From an uncultured Capnocytophaga sp. (GTDB lineage: Bacteria; Bacteroidota; Bacteroidia; Flavobacteriales; Flavobacteriaceae): a DNA stretch of 33,986 bases. Location of the stretch: contig NZ_CALGWU010000030.1 of the NCBI RefSeq assembly GCF_937936315.1, forward strand, positions 1-33,986, in the 5' to 3' direction. The notes below the pieces were generated by a model. It was not told the origin of the DNA and did no database searches. It saw only the letters and a list, made by a program, of their open reading frames with translations. Below, piece after piece: positions 1 through 7,137 of the stretch (its first letter is position 1; every line of letters starts with the position of its first letter). Both the position numbers and the translations under genes were made by a program.

Positions 1-1
1 A

Positions 2-97
2 TTATCAGGACTTATAGCTTATTCTTTCTTTGATAAAAAGCCTTCTATTAATTTGAAAGAAAACATTGTTGATCTAAAAAGACTCGTTGCTGCTTAA
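2..97 (+). mobile_element. 3' end of an IS982-like transposase, cut by the window edge
   Basis: Open frame entering from the left edge: 31 residues beginning LSGLIAYSFFDKKPSINL and ending KRLVAA before TAA at 95-97. It matches the C-terminus encoded at the opposite edge (33846-33986, minus), which retains RHRSFDNFVTNLLS, a pattern I associate with IS982-family transposases. Matching DNA continues past the stop to about base 113 (CTCACGTTAA), taken as the right end of the element. The two copies differ at about seven positions over roughly 113 bp, so they are not identical recent copies. The family call is from recollection of the C-terminal motif; the repeat itself is seen directly. Confidence 0.7.
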
Positions 98-128
98 ATC
101 GAACTCACGTTAATTAAGGAATTATCTC

Positions 129-136
129 TATCTTTG
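129..136 (+). promoter_or_regulatory. Bacteroidetes -7 box (TATCTTTG) of aroE
   Basis: TATCTTTG fits the Bacteroidetes -7 consensus TAnnTTTG and lies 13 bp before the aroE ATG at 149, predicting a leader of only a few nucleotides. No TTG is found at the usual 19-21 bp spacing. That position falls in the CACGTTAA end of the IS982 copy, so the -33 side may have been replaced by the insertion. Confidence 0.55.
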
Positions 137-148
137 CCAAAAAAAGAA

Positions 149-892
149 ATGAATGACATATATGCATTAATAGGTAAGAATATAGATTATTCTTTTTCAA
201 GAAATTATTTTACCGAAAAATTTAAACGCGAAGATGTGAAAAACAGTCAGTATGTGAATTTTGATATCCAAAATATTGATGAACTGACAGATTTATTGCG
301 TGCTACACCTAATTTAAGAGGAATGAATGTAACCATTCCTTATAAGCGTGATATTATCAAGTTCCTAATAGCAGTAGATCCTACTGCTTATGATATAGGA
401 GCTGTAAATACCATACAAGTAACGCCTAAAGGACTTATAGGCTACAATACTGATTGTTATGGCTTTCGAGAATCATTACGTCCGCTCTTACAACCCCATC
501 ACACTTTTGCTCTTATATTGGGTACAGGAGGGGCTTCAAGTGCTGTAGCCTACGCTCTTAAGCAATTAGAAATTAGAGCTCAATTTGTATCCCGTACTCC
601 TAAAGAAGGTCAGTTAGCTTATGAAGAACTCACCCCTGAACTTTTTCAAAAGTATACTTTGATTGTAAATTGTACTCCTTTAGGAACTTTTCCAAATATT
701 ACAGATTGTCCTCCAATTCCCTATGAATATCTCACTCCACAACACTTGCTCTACGATCTCATCTATAATCCTGCAGAAACTACTTTTTTACAAAAAGGGA
801 AACAGCGAGGGGCTACCATTTGTAATGGTTTGCAGATGTTAGTGTTACAAGCTGAAAAATCGTGGGAGATTTGGCAAAAAATAGTGAGCTAA
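149..892 (+). CDS. aroE: Shikimate dehydrogenase
   Basis: Catalyses the NADPH-dependent reduction of 3-dehydroshikimate to shikimate in the aromatic amino acid (chorismate) pathway, in the cytoplasm. The 247-residue product has the family landmarks in order: the N-terminal shikimate-binding SFSR, NVTIPYK with the catalytic lysine, GAVNT, NTDCYGF with the second catalytic aspartate, the nucleotide-binding loop LGTGGASS, VNCTPLG, and a C-terminal NGLQMLVLQAEKSWEIW. The frame stays open upstream to a TTG at 134, but ATG149 is preferred because it gives the normal N-terminus (MNDIYALIGKN) and lies just after a -7 box. The gene begins about 36 bp downstream of an IS982 end and converges with rsmA, with only 4 bp between the stop codons. 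Confidence 0.95.
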   Translation: MNDIYALIGKNIDYSFSRNYFTEKFKREDVKNSQYVNFDIQNIDELTDLLRATPNLRGMNVTIPYKRDIIKFLIAVDPTAYDIGAVNTIQVTPKGLIGYNTDCYGFRESLRPLLQPHHTFALILGTGGASSAVAYALKQLEIRAQFVSRTPKEGQLAYEELTPELFQKYTLIVNCTPLGTFPNITDCPPIPYEYLTPQHLLYDLIYNPAETTFLQKGKQRGATICNGLQMLVLQAEKSWEIWQKIVS

Positions 893-896
893 CAAA

Positions 897-1670
897 TTAA
901 TGTTGCTCACTTATTACTTTAGTAATACGCACAAAATCTTGCCAAGGCAATTGTTCAGGGCGTTTATCAAATATAGAGTCTTGTTTTAAATTCTCATCTA
1001 TAAGCAGTGATTTTAGACTATTGCGAAGGGTTTTTCGCCTTTGATTGAATGCTGTTTTTACCACCGTAAAGAACAAACTTTCATCACAATCTAAATGAAA
1101 GTCAGTTTTGCGTACTAATCGTATCACTCCACTTTTTACTTTTGGAGGAGGATTGAAAACTCCTTCAGAAACAGTGAATAAGTAGTAAGCATCGTAGAAG
1201 GCTTGTACTAAAACTGATAAGATACCATACGTTTTGCTACCTTCGTGTTCACATATACGTTCAGCTACTTCTTTTTGAAACATTCCACTAAACTCAGGAA
1301 CATATTCTCGCAATTCAAGCAATTTAAAAACAATTTGAGTAGAAATATTGTATGGGAAATTACCAATAATAGCGAAGGGCTCCCCTATATAATCAGCTAT
1401 ATTGTATTTCAAGAAATCATCGGCAATGATTTTTCCTTTGAGTTCGGGGTAATGAGTTTCTAAATAAGCTACTGATTCCTTATCAATTTCAACGATGTGT
1501 ACATCAACATCTTTTTTGAGTAAAAACTGAGTGAGTACCCCCATTCCTGCCCCTATTTCTATCACTTTATTATAACCTTTTAGTGATAGTGTATCAGCTA
1601 TTTTTTGAGCGATGTTTAAATCCTTTAAGAAATGTTGCCCTAAATGCTTTTTTGCTTTTACTAATTCCAT
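897..1670 (-). CDS. rsmA: 16S rRNA dimethyladenosine transferase (KsgA)
   Basis: SAM-dependent enzyme that dimethylates the two adjacent adenosines in the 3'-terminal helix 45 of 16S rRNA during small-subunit maturation. Its 257 residues are typical of the family. Visible motifs are KKHLGQHFLKD at the N-terminus, the SAM-binding VIEIGAGMGVLT, the acidic VEIDKE, DDFLKYN, the catalytic GNFPYNIST (motif IV, N-[FP]-P-Y) and FNPPPKVKSGV. It is the last gene of tgt-lptG-rsmA, starting 4 bp after the lptG stop, so it is probably co-transcribed. No terminator hairpin follows; its stop is 4 bp from that of the convergent aroE. Confidence 0.96.
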   Translation of the reverse strand: MELVKAKKHLGQHFLKDLNIAQKIADTLSLKGYNKVIEIGAGMGVLTQFLLKKDVDVHIVEIDKESVAYLETHYPELKGKIIADDFLKYNIADYIGEPFAIIGNFPYNISTQIVFKLLELREYVPEFSGMFQKEVAERICEHEGSKTYGILSVLVQAFYDAYYLFTVSEGVFNPPPKVKSGVIRLVRKTDFHLDCDESLFFTVVKTAFNQRRKTLRNSLKSLLIDENLKQDSIFDKRPEQLPWQDFVRITKVISEQH

Positions 1671-1674
1671 AAAT

Positions 1675-2751
1675 CTAACTTCTTACTTTTCGGAGTAACA
1701 AAATAGCTAAGGTAAGGAAAATAAGGTTAGGCAAGACGACAGCCATTAGAGGAGAGAGTCCTCCTGAGGTTTGGGCAAGGGTTCCAAATACACGGTCGAA
1801 GAATACAAAACTAAATCCTACAACTACTCCTACCATTAGGTTGATTCCCATTCCTCCGCGTTTTTTTACTGATGAAACAGCTACACCGATAAGTGTAAGA
1901 ATAAAGGCTGTACTTATAGCACCCCAACGACGATATTTTACTAATAGATACATATTTAAATTGGGAGAACCTTTCATTTTTTCGCGTTCAATGAACTTAT
2001 TCAGTTCAAACAAGTTCTTGTTTTCTGCCGTATATTCCATCGGCATTAGGTCATCAGGTTTGAAATTGAATATAGTGTCTAACTGGTCGCGTTTCACTAA
2101 TATATCATCACCTTCACCTATTTTTCTTTTGGAATAATTGGTAAGTCTGTAAGTTTTTGTACTATCTATCCACTGAATTGTTTCAGCATTTATTTTTTCC
2201 TTCATCTTAATACCATCAAAATGTTCTACTGAAAAGTTATATCCTTTTTGTTCTTGGTAATTAAATGAACTTACATATAAATAATCGTTATCAGAAAACT
2301 GATTGTAGAGGTCTGAAACACTTTCTACCTTTGAAGAACGTATGTACTTATTCCAAAAGTCGTTATATACAGTACTAGCAGCTGGTACAATAAACATCCC
2401 CATAAAGAACACTATCACAGAAATGATGCTCGCACCCACGATATATGGACGCAAAAAGCGCATATACGATACACCTGAGCTCTGTATAGCAATAATTTCG
2501 GTATTATTAGCTAACTTTGATGTAAACCAAATGATAGAGAGGAATAACAAGATAGGAAACAATATATTAGCAAAATAAACGATAAAACTGAGGTAGTACC
2601 ACAGTATTTCATTCATTGGTGCTTTTCTTTCTATCATTTTATCTACTTTTTCAGATAAATCTACAATAATTCCAATGGGAATAAAGAGAACTATCATCAT
2701 AAAAAAGGTAAGAAGATATCGTTTTAAGATGTACCAGTCGAGTATTTTCAT
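1675..2751 (-). CDS. lptG: LptF/LptG-family permease (YjgP/YjgQ) of the LPS export ABC transporter
   Basis: Inner-membrane subunit of the machine that extracts LPS and passes it to the periplasmic bridge. The 358-residue protein has the YjgP/YjgQ layout: an N-terminal start MKILDWYILKRYLLTFF, two or three membrane segments within about residues 10-120, a central periplasmic beta-rich region (about 125-265), and three C-terminal membrane segments from about 275 to the end (ISTAFILTLIGVAVSS, GINLMVGVVVGFSFVFF, LPNLIFLTLAILLL). Whether it is LptF or LptG cannot be settled from one copy; Bacteroidetes often scatter the partners. It lies between tgt (12 bp) and rsmA (4 bp). Confidence 0.88.
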   Translation of the reverse strand: MKILDWYILKRYLLTFFMMIVLFIPIGIIVDLSEKVDKMIERKAPMNEILWYYLSFIVYFANILFPILLFLSIIWFTSKLANNTEIIAIQSSGVSYMRFLRPYIVGASIISVIVFFMGMFIVPAASTVYNDFWNKYIRSSKVESVSDLYNQFSDNDYLYVSSFNYQEQKGYNFSVEHFDGIKMKEKINAETIQWIDSTKTYRLTNYSKRKIGEGDDILVKRDQLDTIFNFKPDDLMPMEYTAENKNLFELNKFIEREKMKGSPNLNMYLLVKYRRWGAISTAFILTLIGVAVSSVKKRGGMGINLMVGVVVGFSFVFFDRVFGTLAQTSGGLSPLMAVVLPNLIFLTLAILLLRKVRS

Positions 2752-2763
2752 TTTTTTATTTTT

Positions 2764-3894
2764 TTATAGACGATTTGACATATTGGCAACCATTTTGGTT
2801 TTCCACTGAAGGAAAGTACCCGCTATAATTTGTCGGCGAGCTTCCCTCACGAGCCATAAATAGAAACCAAGATTATGAATAGAAGCAATTTGCTTGCCAA
2901 GAAATTCATTGGCAGCAAATAAATGGCGCAAATAGGCTTTTGTGTAATAGGTATCTACATAAGTATGACCATCGGGGTCTATAGGAGAGAAATCATCTTC
3001 CCATTTTTTGTTTTTAATATTGATAATTCCTTTTGCTGTAAAGAGCATTCCGTTGCGAGCATTGCGCGTAGGCATTACACAATCCATCATATCCACTCCC
3101 AAAGCAATATTTTCCAATATATTAATGGGGGTTCCCACTCCCATAAGGTATCGAGGTTTGTCTTTGGGGAGAATATCACATACAAGTTCAGTCATTTCAT
3201 ACATTTGTTCTACCGGTTCGCCTACTGATAGTCCTCCAATAGCGTTTCCATCAGCATTTTTGCTTGCAATATATTCGGCTGACTGTGTACGAAGGTCTTT
3301 GTAGACTGAGCCTTGTACTATTGGGAATAAACTTTGATGATAACCGTATTTAGGAGGTACTTTTTCGAGGTGAGCAATGCATCTATCGAGCCACCTATGT
3401 GTGAGATGCATTGAACGTTTTGCATAACTGTATTCACAAGGGTAAGGTGTACATTCATCAAAAGCCATCATAATATCAGCACCTATACTGCGTTCTATTT
3501 CCATTACACTTTCAGGTGAAAAGAAGTGAAAAGAGCCATCAATATGACTTTTAAATTTCACACCTTCTTCTTTTATCTTTCGGTTGGCAGCCAATGAATA
3601 TACTTGATAACCACCGCTATCGGTAAGTATGTTTCTATCCCAATTAATAAACTTATGTAAGCCTCCTGCTTTTTCTAAAATGGAGGTTTGAGGTCGTAAA
3701 TAGAGGTGATAGGTGTTCCCCAAGATGATATCGGCATTAATATCGTTTTTCAGTTCGCGTTGGTGTACTCCTTTCACGCTTCCCACCGTTCCCACGGGCA
3801 TAAAAATGGGGGTTTCAATCACGCCGTGGCTGGTAGTAATCTTTCCAGCACGTGCTTTAGTATGTTCATCTGTTTTTAGTAATTCAAATTCCAT
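2764..3894 (-). CDS. tgt: Queuine/preQ1 tRNA-guanine transglycosylase, lacking the usual zinc cysteines
   Basis: Exchanges guanine-34 of GUN-anticodon tRNAs for preQ1 in queuosine synthesis. The start is ATG at 3894 (MEFELLKTDEHTKARAG), giving the normal 376 residues; the open frame runs upstream to a TTG, but a -7 box lies at 3915-3922, so those codons precede transcription. Catalytic residues are present: D92 in TDSGGYQ, D271 in DCVMPTRNARNG, and the GGLSVGE loop. Unusually, the C-terminal zinc motif is altered. Where most Tgt proteins have CxCxxC after DP, this one reads DPDGHTYVD (residues 306-314), with G309, T311 and D314 in place of the cysteines; the later histidine (SIHN, H340) is kept. 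First gene of tgt-lptG-rsmA. Confidence 0.95.
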   Translation of the reverse strand: MEFELLKTDEHTKARAGKITTSHGVIETPIFMPVGTVGSVKGVHQRELKNDINADIILGNTYHLYLRPQTSILEKAGGLHKFINWDRNILTDSGGYQVYSLAANRKIKEEGVKFKSHIDGSFHFFSPESVMEIERSIGADIMMAFDECTPYPCEYSYAKRSMHLTHRWLDRCIAHLEKVPPKYGYHQSLFPIVQGSVYKDLRTQSAEYIASKNADGNAIGGLSVGEPVEQMYEMTELVCDILPKDKPRYLMGVGTPINILENIALGVDMMDCVMPTRNARNGMLFTAKGIINIKNKKWEDDFSPIDPDGHTYVDTYYTKAYLRHLFAANEFLGKQIASIHNLGFYLWLVREARRQIIAGTFLQWKTKMVANMSNRL

Positions 3895-3914
3895 AGTTGA
3901 AATATTTTCGGGCG

Positions 3915-3946
3915 CAAAGGTAGGGAAGAATTTGCAAATTAACAAA
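3915..3946 (-). promoter_or_regulatory. Promoter of the tgt-lptG-rsmA operon
   Basis: On the minus strand TTTG (3946-3943) is followed after 20 bp by TACCTTTG (3922-3915), a clear Bacteroidetes -33/-7 pair. The -7 box is 20 bp upstream of the chosen tgt start. The -33 element lies inside a tandem AAATTAGCA-like repeat. Confidence 0.75.
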
Positions 3947-3969
3947 TTAGCAGAATTAGCAAATTAGTT
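3935..3969. repeat. Short degenerate tandem repeat (about 9-bp unit, AAATTAGCA-like)
   Basis: About four imperfect copies of a 9-mer (AAATTAACA, AAATTAGCA, GAATTAGCA, AAATTAG) run head to tail between the 3' end of the DUF445 gene and the tgt promoter, overlapping the -33 element. Slippage here could alter promoter context. Confidence 0.55.
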
Positions 3970-3982
3970 AGTATATTATCTT

Positions 3983-5017
3983 TTAGAATAATTGAGTGAT
4001 GGCGTAAATAGCCAAACCGACTAAACCACCTACCAAAGTCCCATTGATACGGATAAATTGGAGGTCTTTACCTACTTCTAATTCAAGTTTTTCGCTCAAT
4101 TCACGTCCTTCCCAATTCTCTACCGTATGACTGATGAGTTTTCCGACTTCCTCTTTGTTTTTTAGCACAAATTGATAGGCAGTTTTCTGTGCCCAAATGT
4201 CTATTTGGTGTTGTAAAACAGTGTTGTGTTGCAGTTCATCAGTAAGTTGTTCAACTCCTTTTTGCAAGAGTTTTGTAAGTTGTAATTCTCCTTCAGGGGC
4301 ATTGAGTTTTTCAGCAAATTCATATAATTGTGCTGTGATTTCAGCCCTGATAGGGTGAGTTTTATCTTGTGAAGTTTTTAAAGCTAATAAGTAAAGTCCA
4401 TTGGCAACTTTTTTAGCAACTTTGTTTTTTACAAATGAAGGAGTAAGAGAAGAAAACTGTTCTTTGATTTCTTGATGTATGAGTTCTTCATTTTCAAAGA
4501 GATATGTGGCTATTTTTTCAAAAAATTGTTGGAGAAATTCTTGGTGTTTATTCTCATCTAAAAAGGAAATCAGAGCTTCACTTACTTTTTTATAGAGAGG
4601 AATGTCCTTTACAAAAGATTTAATCTTAGTTAGTGTACTTTCTTTTGAAAGTTGTTCTATTATAAAGGTAGAGATTTTAATATTGGTAATATAAGGACGT
4701 ATTTGTTTAGGTTTCAAAAAGTTTTCCACTACAAAATCACCTAAGTTTTCACCTATATCATTTTTTCGTTCCTCAATAAGGTTAGTATGAGGAATGTTTA
4801 ATCCTAAAGGCTTGTGAAAGAGTGCTGTAACTGCAAACCAATCGGCAAGAGCCCCTACCATAGCGGCTTCGGCAAAAGCTTTTATATAGCCTATAAAAGT
4901 GAGTTCAGGAGCTTTTTTATGAGCTATCACCATTACTATATAAATGACGAGCATCAAAACAAAGAGTCCTGTAGCTATATTCTTGTGGTGTTGTAGTTTT
5001 CTTTTTTTATTCTCCAT
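3983..5017 (-). CDS. DUF445 family membrane-anchored protein (YheB/YjiN-like)
   Basis: 344-residue protein of the DUF445 family, whose molecular function is not established. The N-terminus has a membrane segment (IATGLFVLMLVIYIVMVIAH, about 14-33) followed by the family's hallmark GYIKAFAEAAMVGALADWFAVTALFHKPLGLNIPHTNLI and ERKNDIGENLGDFVVENFL. The middle is long, charged and helical. The extreme C-terminus carries a second membrane segment (TLVGGLVGLAIYAITQLF) after a QFIRINGTLVGG motif, so both ends are probably in the membrane with a helical body between. It starts 20 bp after the terminator that closes the upstream operon. I see no convincing promoter of its own in that gap, so expression by read-through is possible. 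Confidence 0.85.
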   Translation of the reverse strand: MENKKRKLQHHKNIATGLFVLMLVIYIVMVIAHKKAPELTFIGYIKAFAEAAMVGALADWFAVTALFHKPLGLNIPHTNLIEERKNDIGENLGDFVVENFLKPKQIRPYITNIKISTFIIEQLSKESTLTKIKSFVKDIPLYKKVSEALISFLDENKHQEFLQQFFEKIATYLFENEELIHQEIKEQFSSLTPSFVKNKVAKKVANGLYLLALKTSQDKTHPIRAEITAQLYEFAEKLNAPEGELQLTKLLQKGVEQLTDELQHNTVLQHQIDIWAQKTAYQFVLKNKEEVGKLISHTVENWEGRELSEKLELEVGKDLQFIRINGTLVGGLVGLAIYAITQLF

Positions 5018-5036
5018 TTATTACTTGTTATCTGAT

Positions 5037-5071
5037 AAAAAAGGCTGCTCAATGGATGAACAGCCTTTTTT
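5037..5071 (-). terminator. Intrinsic terminator after the DUF2853 gene
   Basis: On the minus strand GGCTGTTCA pairs with TGAGCAGCC (one T-G wobble) across a 5-nt loop and is followed by a T run. The flanking A and T runs make it potentially bidirectional. It lies 6 bp downstream of the DUF2853 stop and closes the ABC-ppk1-menD-DUF2853 operon. Confidence 0.85.
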
Positions 5072-5076
5072 GATTT

Positions 5077-5424
5077 TTATTTGTTGTAAACGCTTTCTTT
5101 TTTGAAGTGTTTAGCCAACAGATAATACACAACTGCACGGTACTTGCTTTTGTTAGATTTGCCGTATTTTTCGAGTACAGCATCAATAGCCTTGTCTAAC
5201 TCAGGACCATCTTTTAAGCCTAATTTTTTGATTAGGAAGTTTTGTTTTACACGGTCTAACTCAGTTTGGTCAGAGCCAGATACTTTAGAAGCATCATTGT
5301 TGTAAATACAAGGTCCTAAACCTACCGTTACTTTTGTTAAGAACTCTACATCTGGGTTCTTTTCACCACATTTTTCTTTTAAATCTTGGGTGTACACAGC
5401 GATTAAATCATCACGTTTACTCAT
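5077..5424 (-). CDS. DUF2853 family protein
   Basis: 115-residue soluble, lysine- and aspartate-rich protein recognised as DUF2853 from its composition and landmarks: MSKRDDLIAVYTQDL at the start, the central LTKVTVGLGPCIYNNDASKVSGSDQTEL, NFLIKKLGL, and a C-terminal KSKYRAVVYYLLAKHF. It is helical, with no signal peptide or membrane segment. The function of the family is unknown to me. It follows menD by 39 bp in the same direction and is followed immediately by a strong terminator, so it is the last cistron of the operon, possibly with an additional weak promoter (TACTTTTA on the minus strand at 5462-5455). Confidence 0.85.
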   Translation of the reverse strand: MSKRDDLIAVYTQDLKEKCGEKNPDVEFLTKVTVGLGPCIYNNDASKVSGSDQTELDRVKQNFLIKKLGLKDGPELDKAIDAVLEKYGKSNKSKYRAVVYYLLAKHFKKESVYNK

Positions 5425-5463
5425 AATTTTTTATATTTAAAATTATTAATGCGGTAAAAGTAG

Positions 5464-7137
5464 TTATTTTTTTATAAACTCAAAATATTTTAACAAAACT
5501 TTATCATTTATTTTTCGTGGTGTATGTACTTCTAATAGCTTTGGTACGTCGGATTTTTCGTAAAATTCACCTATTTTCCTCTGTAAATCAGTAAGATTAG
5601 TAGCTGACTGATAATTTATGTTGTACATTTTACAAAAATGCTCAGCTGTGAGTTTGTGAGGTGTCTCAAAAAAATATTCAAAGTTAGAATCGGTCTTATC
5701 ACCTGGTAGTATTCTAAAGATACCTCCTCCTTGATTGTTAAGGAGAATCACTCTGAAGTTTTGTGGAATATATTTGTTCCAAAGAGCATTACTATCGTAG
5801 AAAAAACTTAAATCACCCGTGATAAAAACGGTAGGCGATGCACTCCCAACAGCAGCCCCAATAGCTGTGCTCATACTACCATCAATACCACTTGTACCAC
5901 GGTTGCAAAACACTTTCCAAGAAGGGTGTGCTTTTATCAATTGAGCATATCTGATAGCTGAACTATTACTTATCTGCACAATATAATCATTAGGGATGTT
6001 CTTAAATACTTCAGAATACACTTTTAAATCGGAGAAAGGAATTTGGTTAATATACTCCAAATGAATTTGCTGTATTTCATTTTTTATCTCTAACCACTGT
6101 TGTTGATAAGTAGAAGATACATTAATTAAATTAGGTGTTACCTCTCTCAAAAAAGTATTGATGTCCGCTTTAAAATAAGTTGTCAAACAGAAATATGAAT
6201 CATAACCTTTATGTAAATCTACGTTATAGTGATAAGTAGGTTTATAACTGCGTAAGAATTGTTTTATTTTTTTAGAAACTACTAAACCACCAAAAGTAAG
6301 TAACAGATCAGGGCGTAAGGCTTCTTTTAGAGTAGGGTCTTTTTCGGTATAAGTGAGCAATTTATCGATATAAGGAATAAAATGCGAATGGTGCAAGTTC
6401 GATGTAGTTTCAGTGAGTACCACTACGGAGGGGTCTTTGGCAAGCCATTCAATATATTGAGATTCTACACTATTGGGTGTTAATACCCCTACTAATACCA
6501 TTTTTTTAGCCGAAGAATTCCAATGTTTCACGAAATTAGTAGCTTTATCCTCATTAATAATAGGATTTTTGATTTCTGCAACGATGTTCTCAAAAGGATA
6601 CTGTTCTTCGGTAGTGAGGTATAAGGGTTCTTCAAAAGGCACGTTGATATGCACTGGTAATTTCTCCTCTATAGCTGTATTCAACGCTCTGTTTAGTTCA
6701 TAAAAATTGCTTTTATCACTATGTGTTTCATCTGATAGATTGGCATTGTAGGCACTGTGGTTTGCTAGTACATTCACCTGACGTATGGTTTGTCCGTCAC
6801 CTATGTCTATTTTGCTTGATGGGCGGTCGGCAGAGATAACTACCAAAGGGATATTACTGTAAAAAGCCTCTGAAAAAGCAGGATAGTAATTGAGTAAAGC
6901 AGAGCCTGAAGTACATACTACAGCCACAGGTTCACGCCGTTGTTGAGCAATGCCTAAGGCAAAGAAAGCGGCGCAACGCTCATCTACAATACTATAACAG
7001 TTAAAATAAGGATCATTGGCAAAACCAATGGTTAGAGGGGCATTACGCGACCCTGGAGAGATGACAATATGTTTTATTTGTTTGGCTTTACAGGCTTCTA
7101 TTACGTGTTGAGCTAGTTTAATTTGTGGTCTTTTCAT
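5464..7137 (-). CDS. menD: 2-succinyl-5-enolpyruvyl-6-hydroxy-3-cyclohexene-1-carboxylate synthase
   Basis: ThDP-dependent enzyme that condenses isochorismate with 2-oxoglutarate in menaquinone synthesis. The 557-residue protein has the three-domain ThDP-enzyme layout: an N-terminal pyrimidine-binding domain with ISPGSRNAPLTI and DERCAAFFALGIAQ, VCTSGSALLNYYPA and SADRP; a central domain; and a C-terminal diphosphate-binding domain with NRGTSGIDGSMSTAIG, the GDLSFFYDSNALWN segment and NNQGGGIFRILPG. The start is ATG 7137, directly abutting the ppk1 stop (7138-7140), so translation is probably coupled. No other men genes lie in the window. Confidence 0.95.
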   Translation of the reverse strand: MKRPQIKLAQHVIEACKAKQIKHIVISPGSRNAPLTIGFANDPYFNCYSIVDERCAAFFALGIAQQRREPVAVVCTSGSALLNYYPAFSEAFYSNIPLVVISADRPSSKIDIGDGQTIRQVNVLANHSAYNANLSDETHSDKSNFYELNRALNTAIEEKLPVHINVPFEEPLYLTTEEQYPFENIVAEIKNPIINEDKATNFVKHWNSSAKKMVLVGVLTPNSVESQYIEWLAKDPSVVVLTETTSNLHHSHFIPYIDKLLTYTEKDPTLKEALRPDLLLTFGGLVVSKKIKQFLRSYKPTYHYNVDLHKGYDSYFCLTTYFKADINTFLREVTPNLINVSSTYQQQWLEIKNEIQQIHLEYINQIPFSDLKVYSEVFKNIPNDYIVQISNSSAIRYAQLIKAHPSWKVFCNRGTSGIDGSMSTAIGAAVGSASPTVFITGDLSFFYDSNALWNKYIPQNFRVILLNNQGGGIFRILPGDKTDSNFEYFFETPHKLTAEHFCKMYNINYQSATNLTDLQRKIGEFYEKSDVPKLLEVHTPRKINDKVLLKYFEFIKK

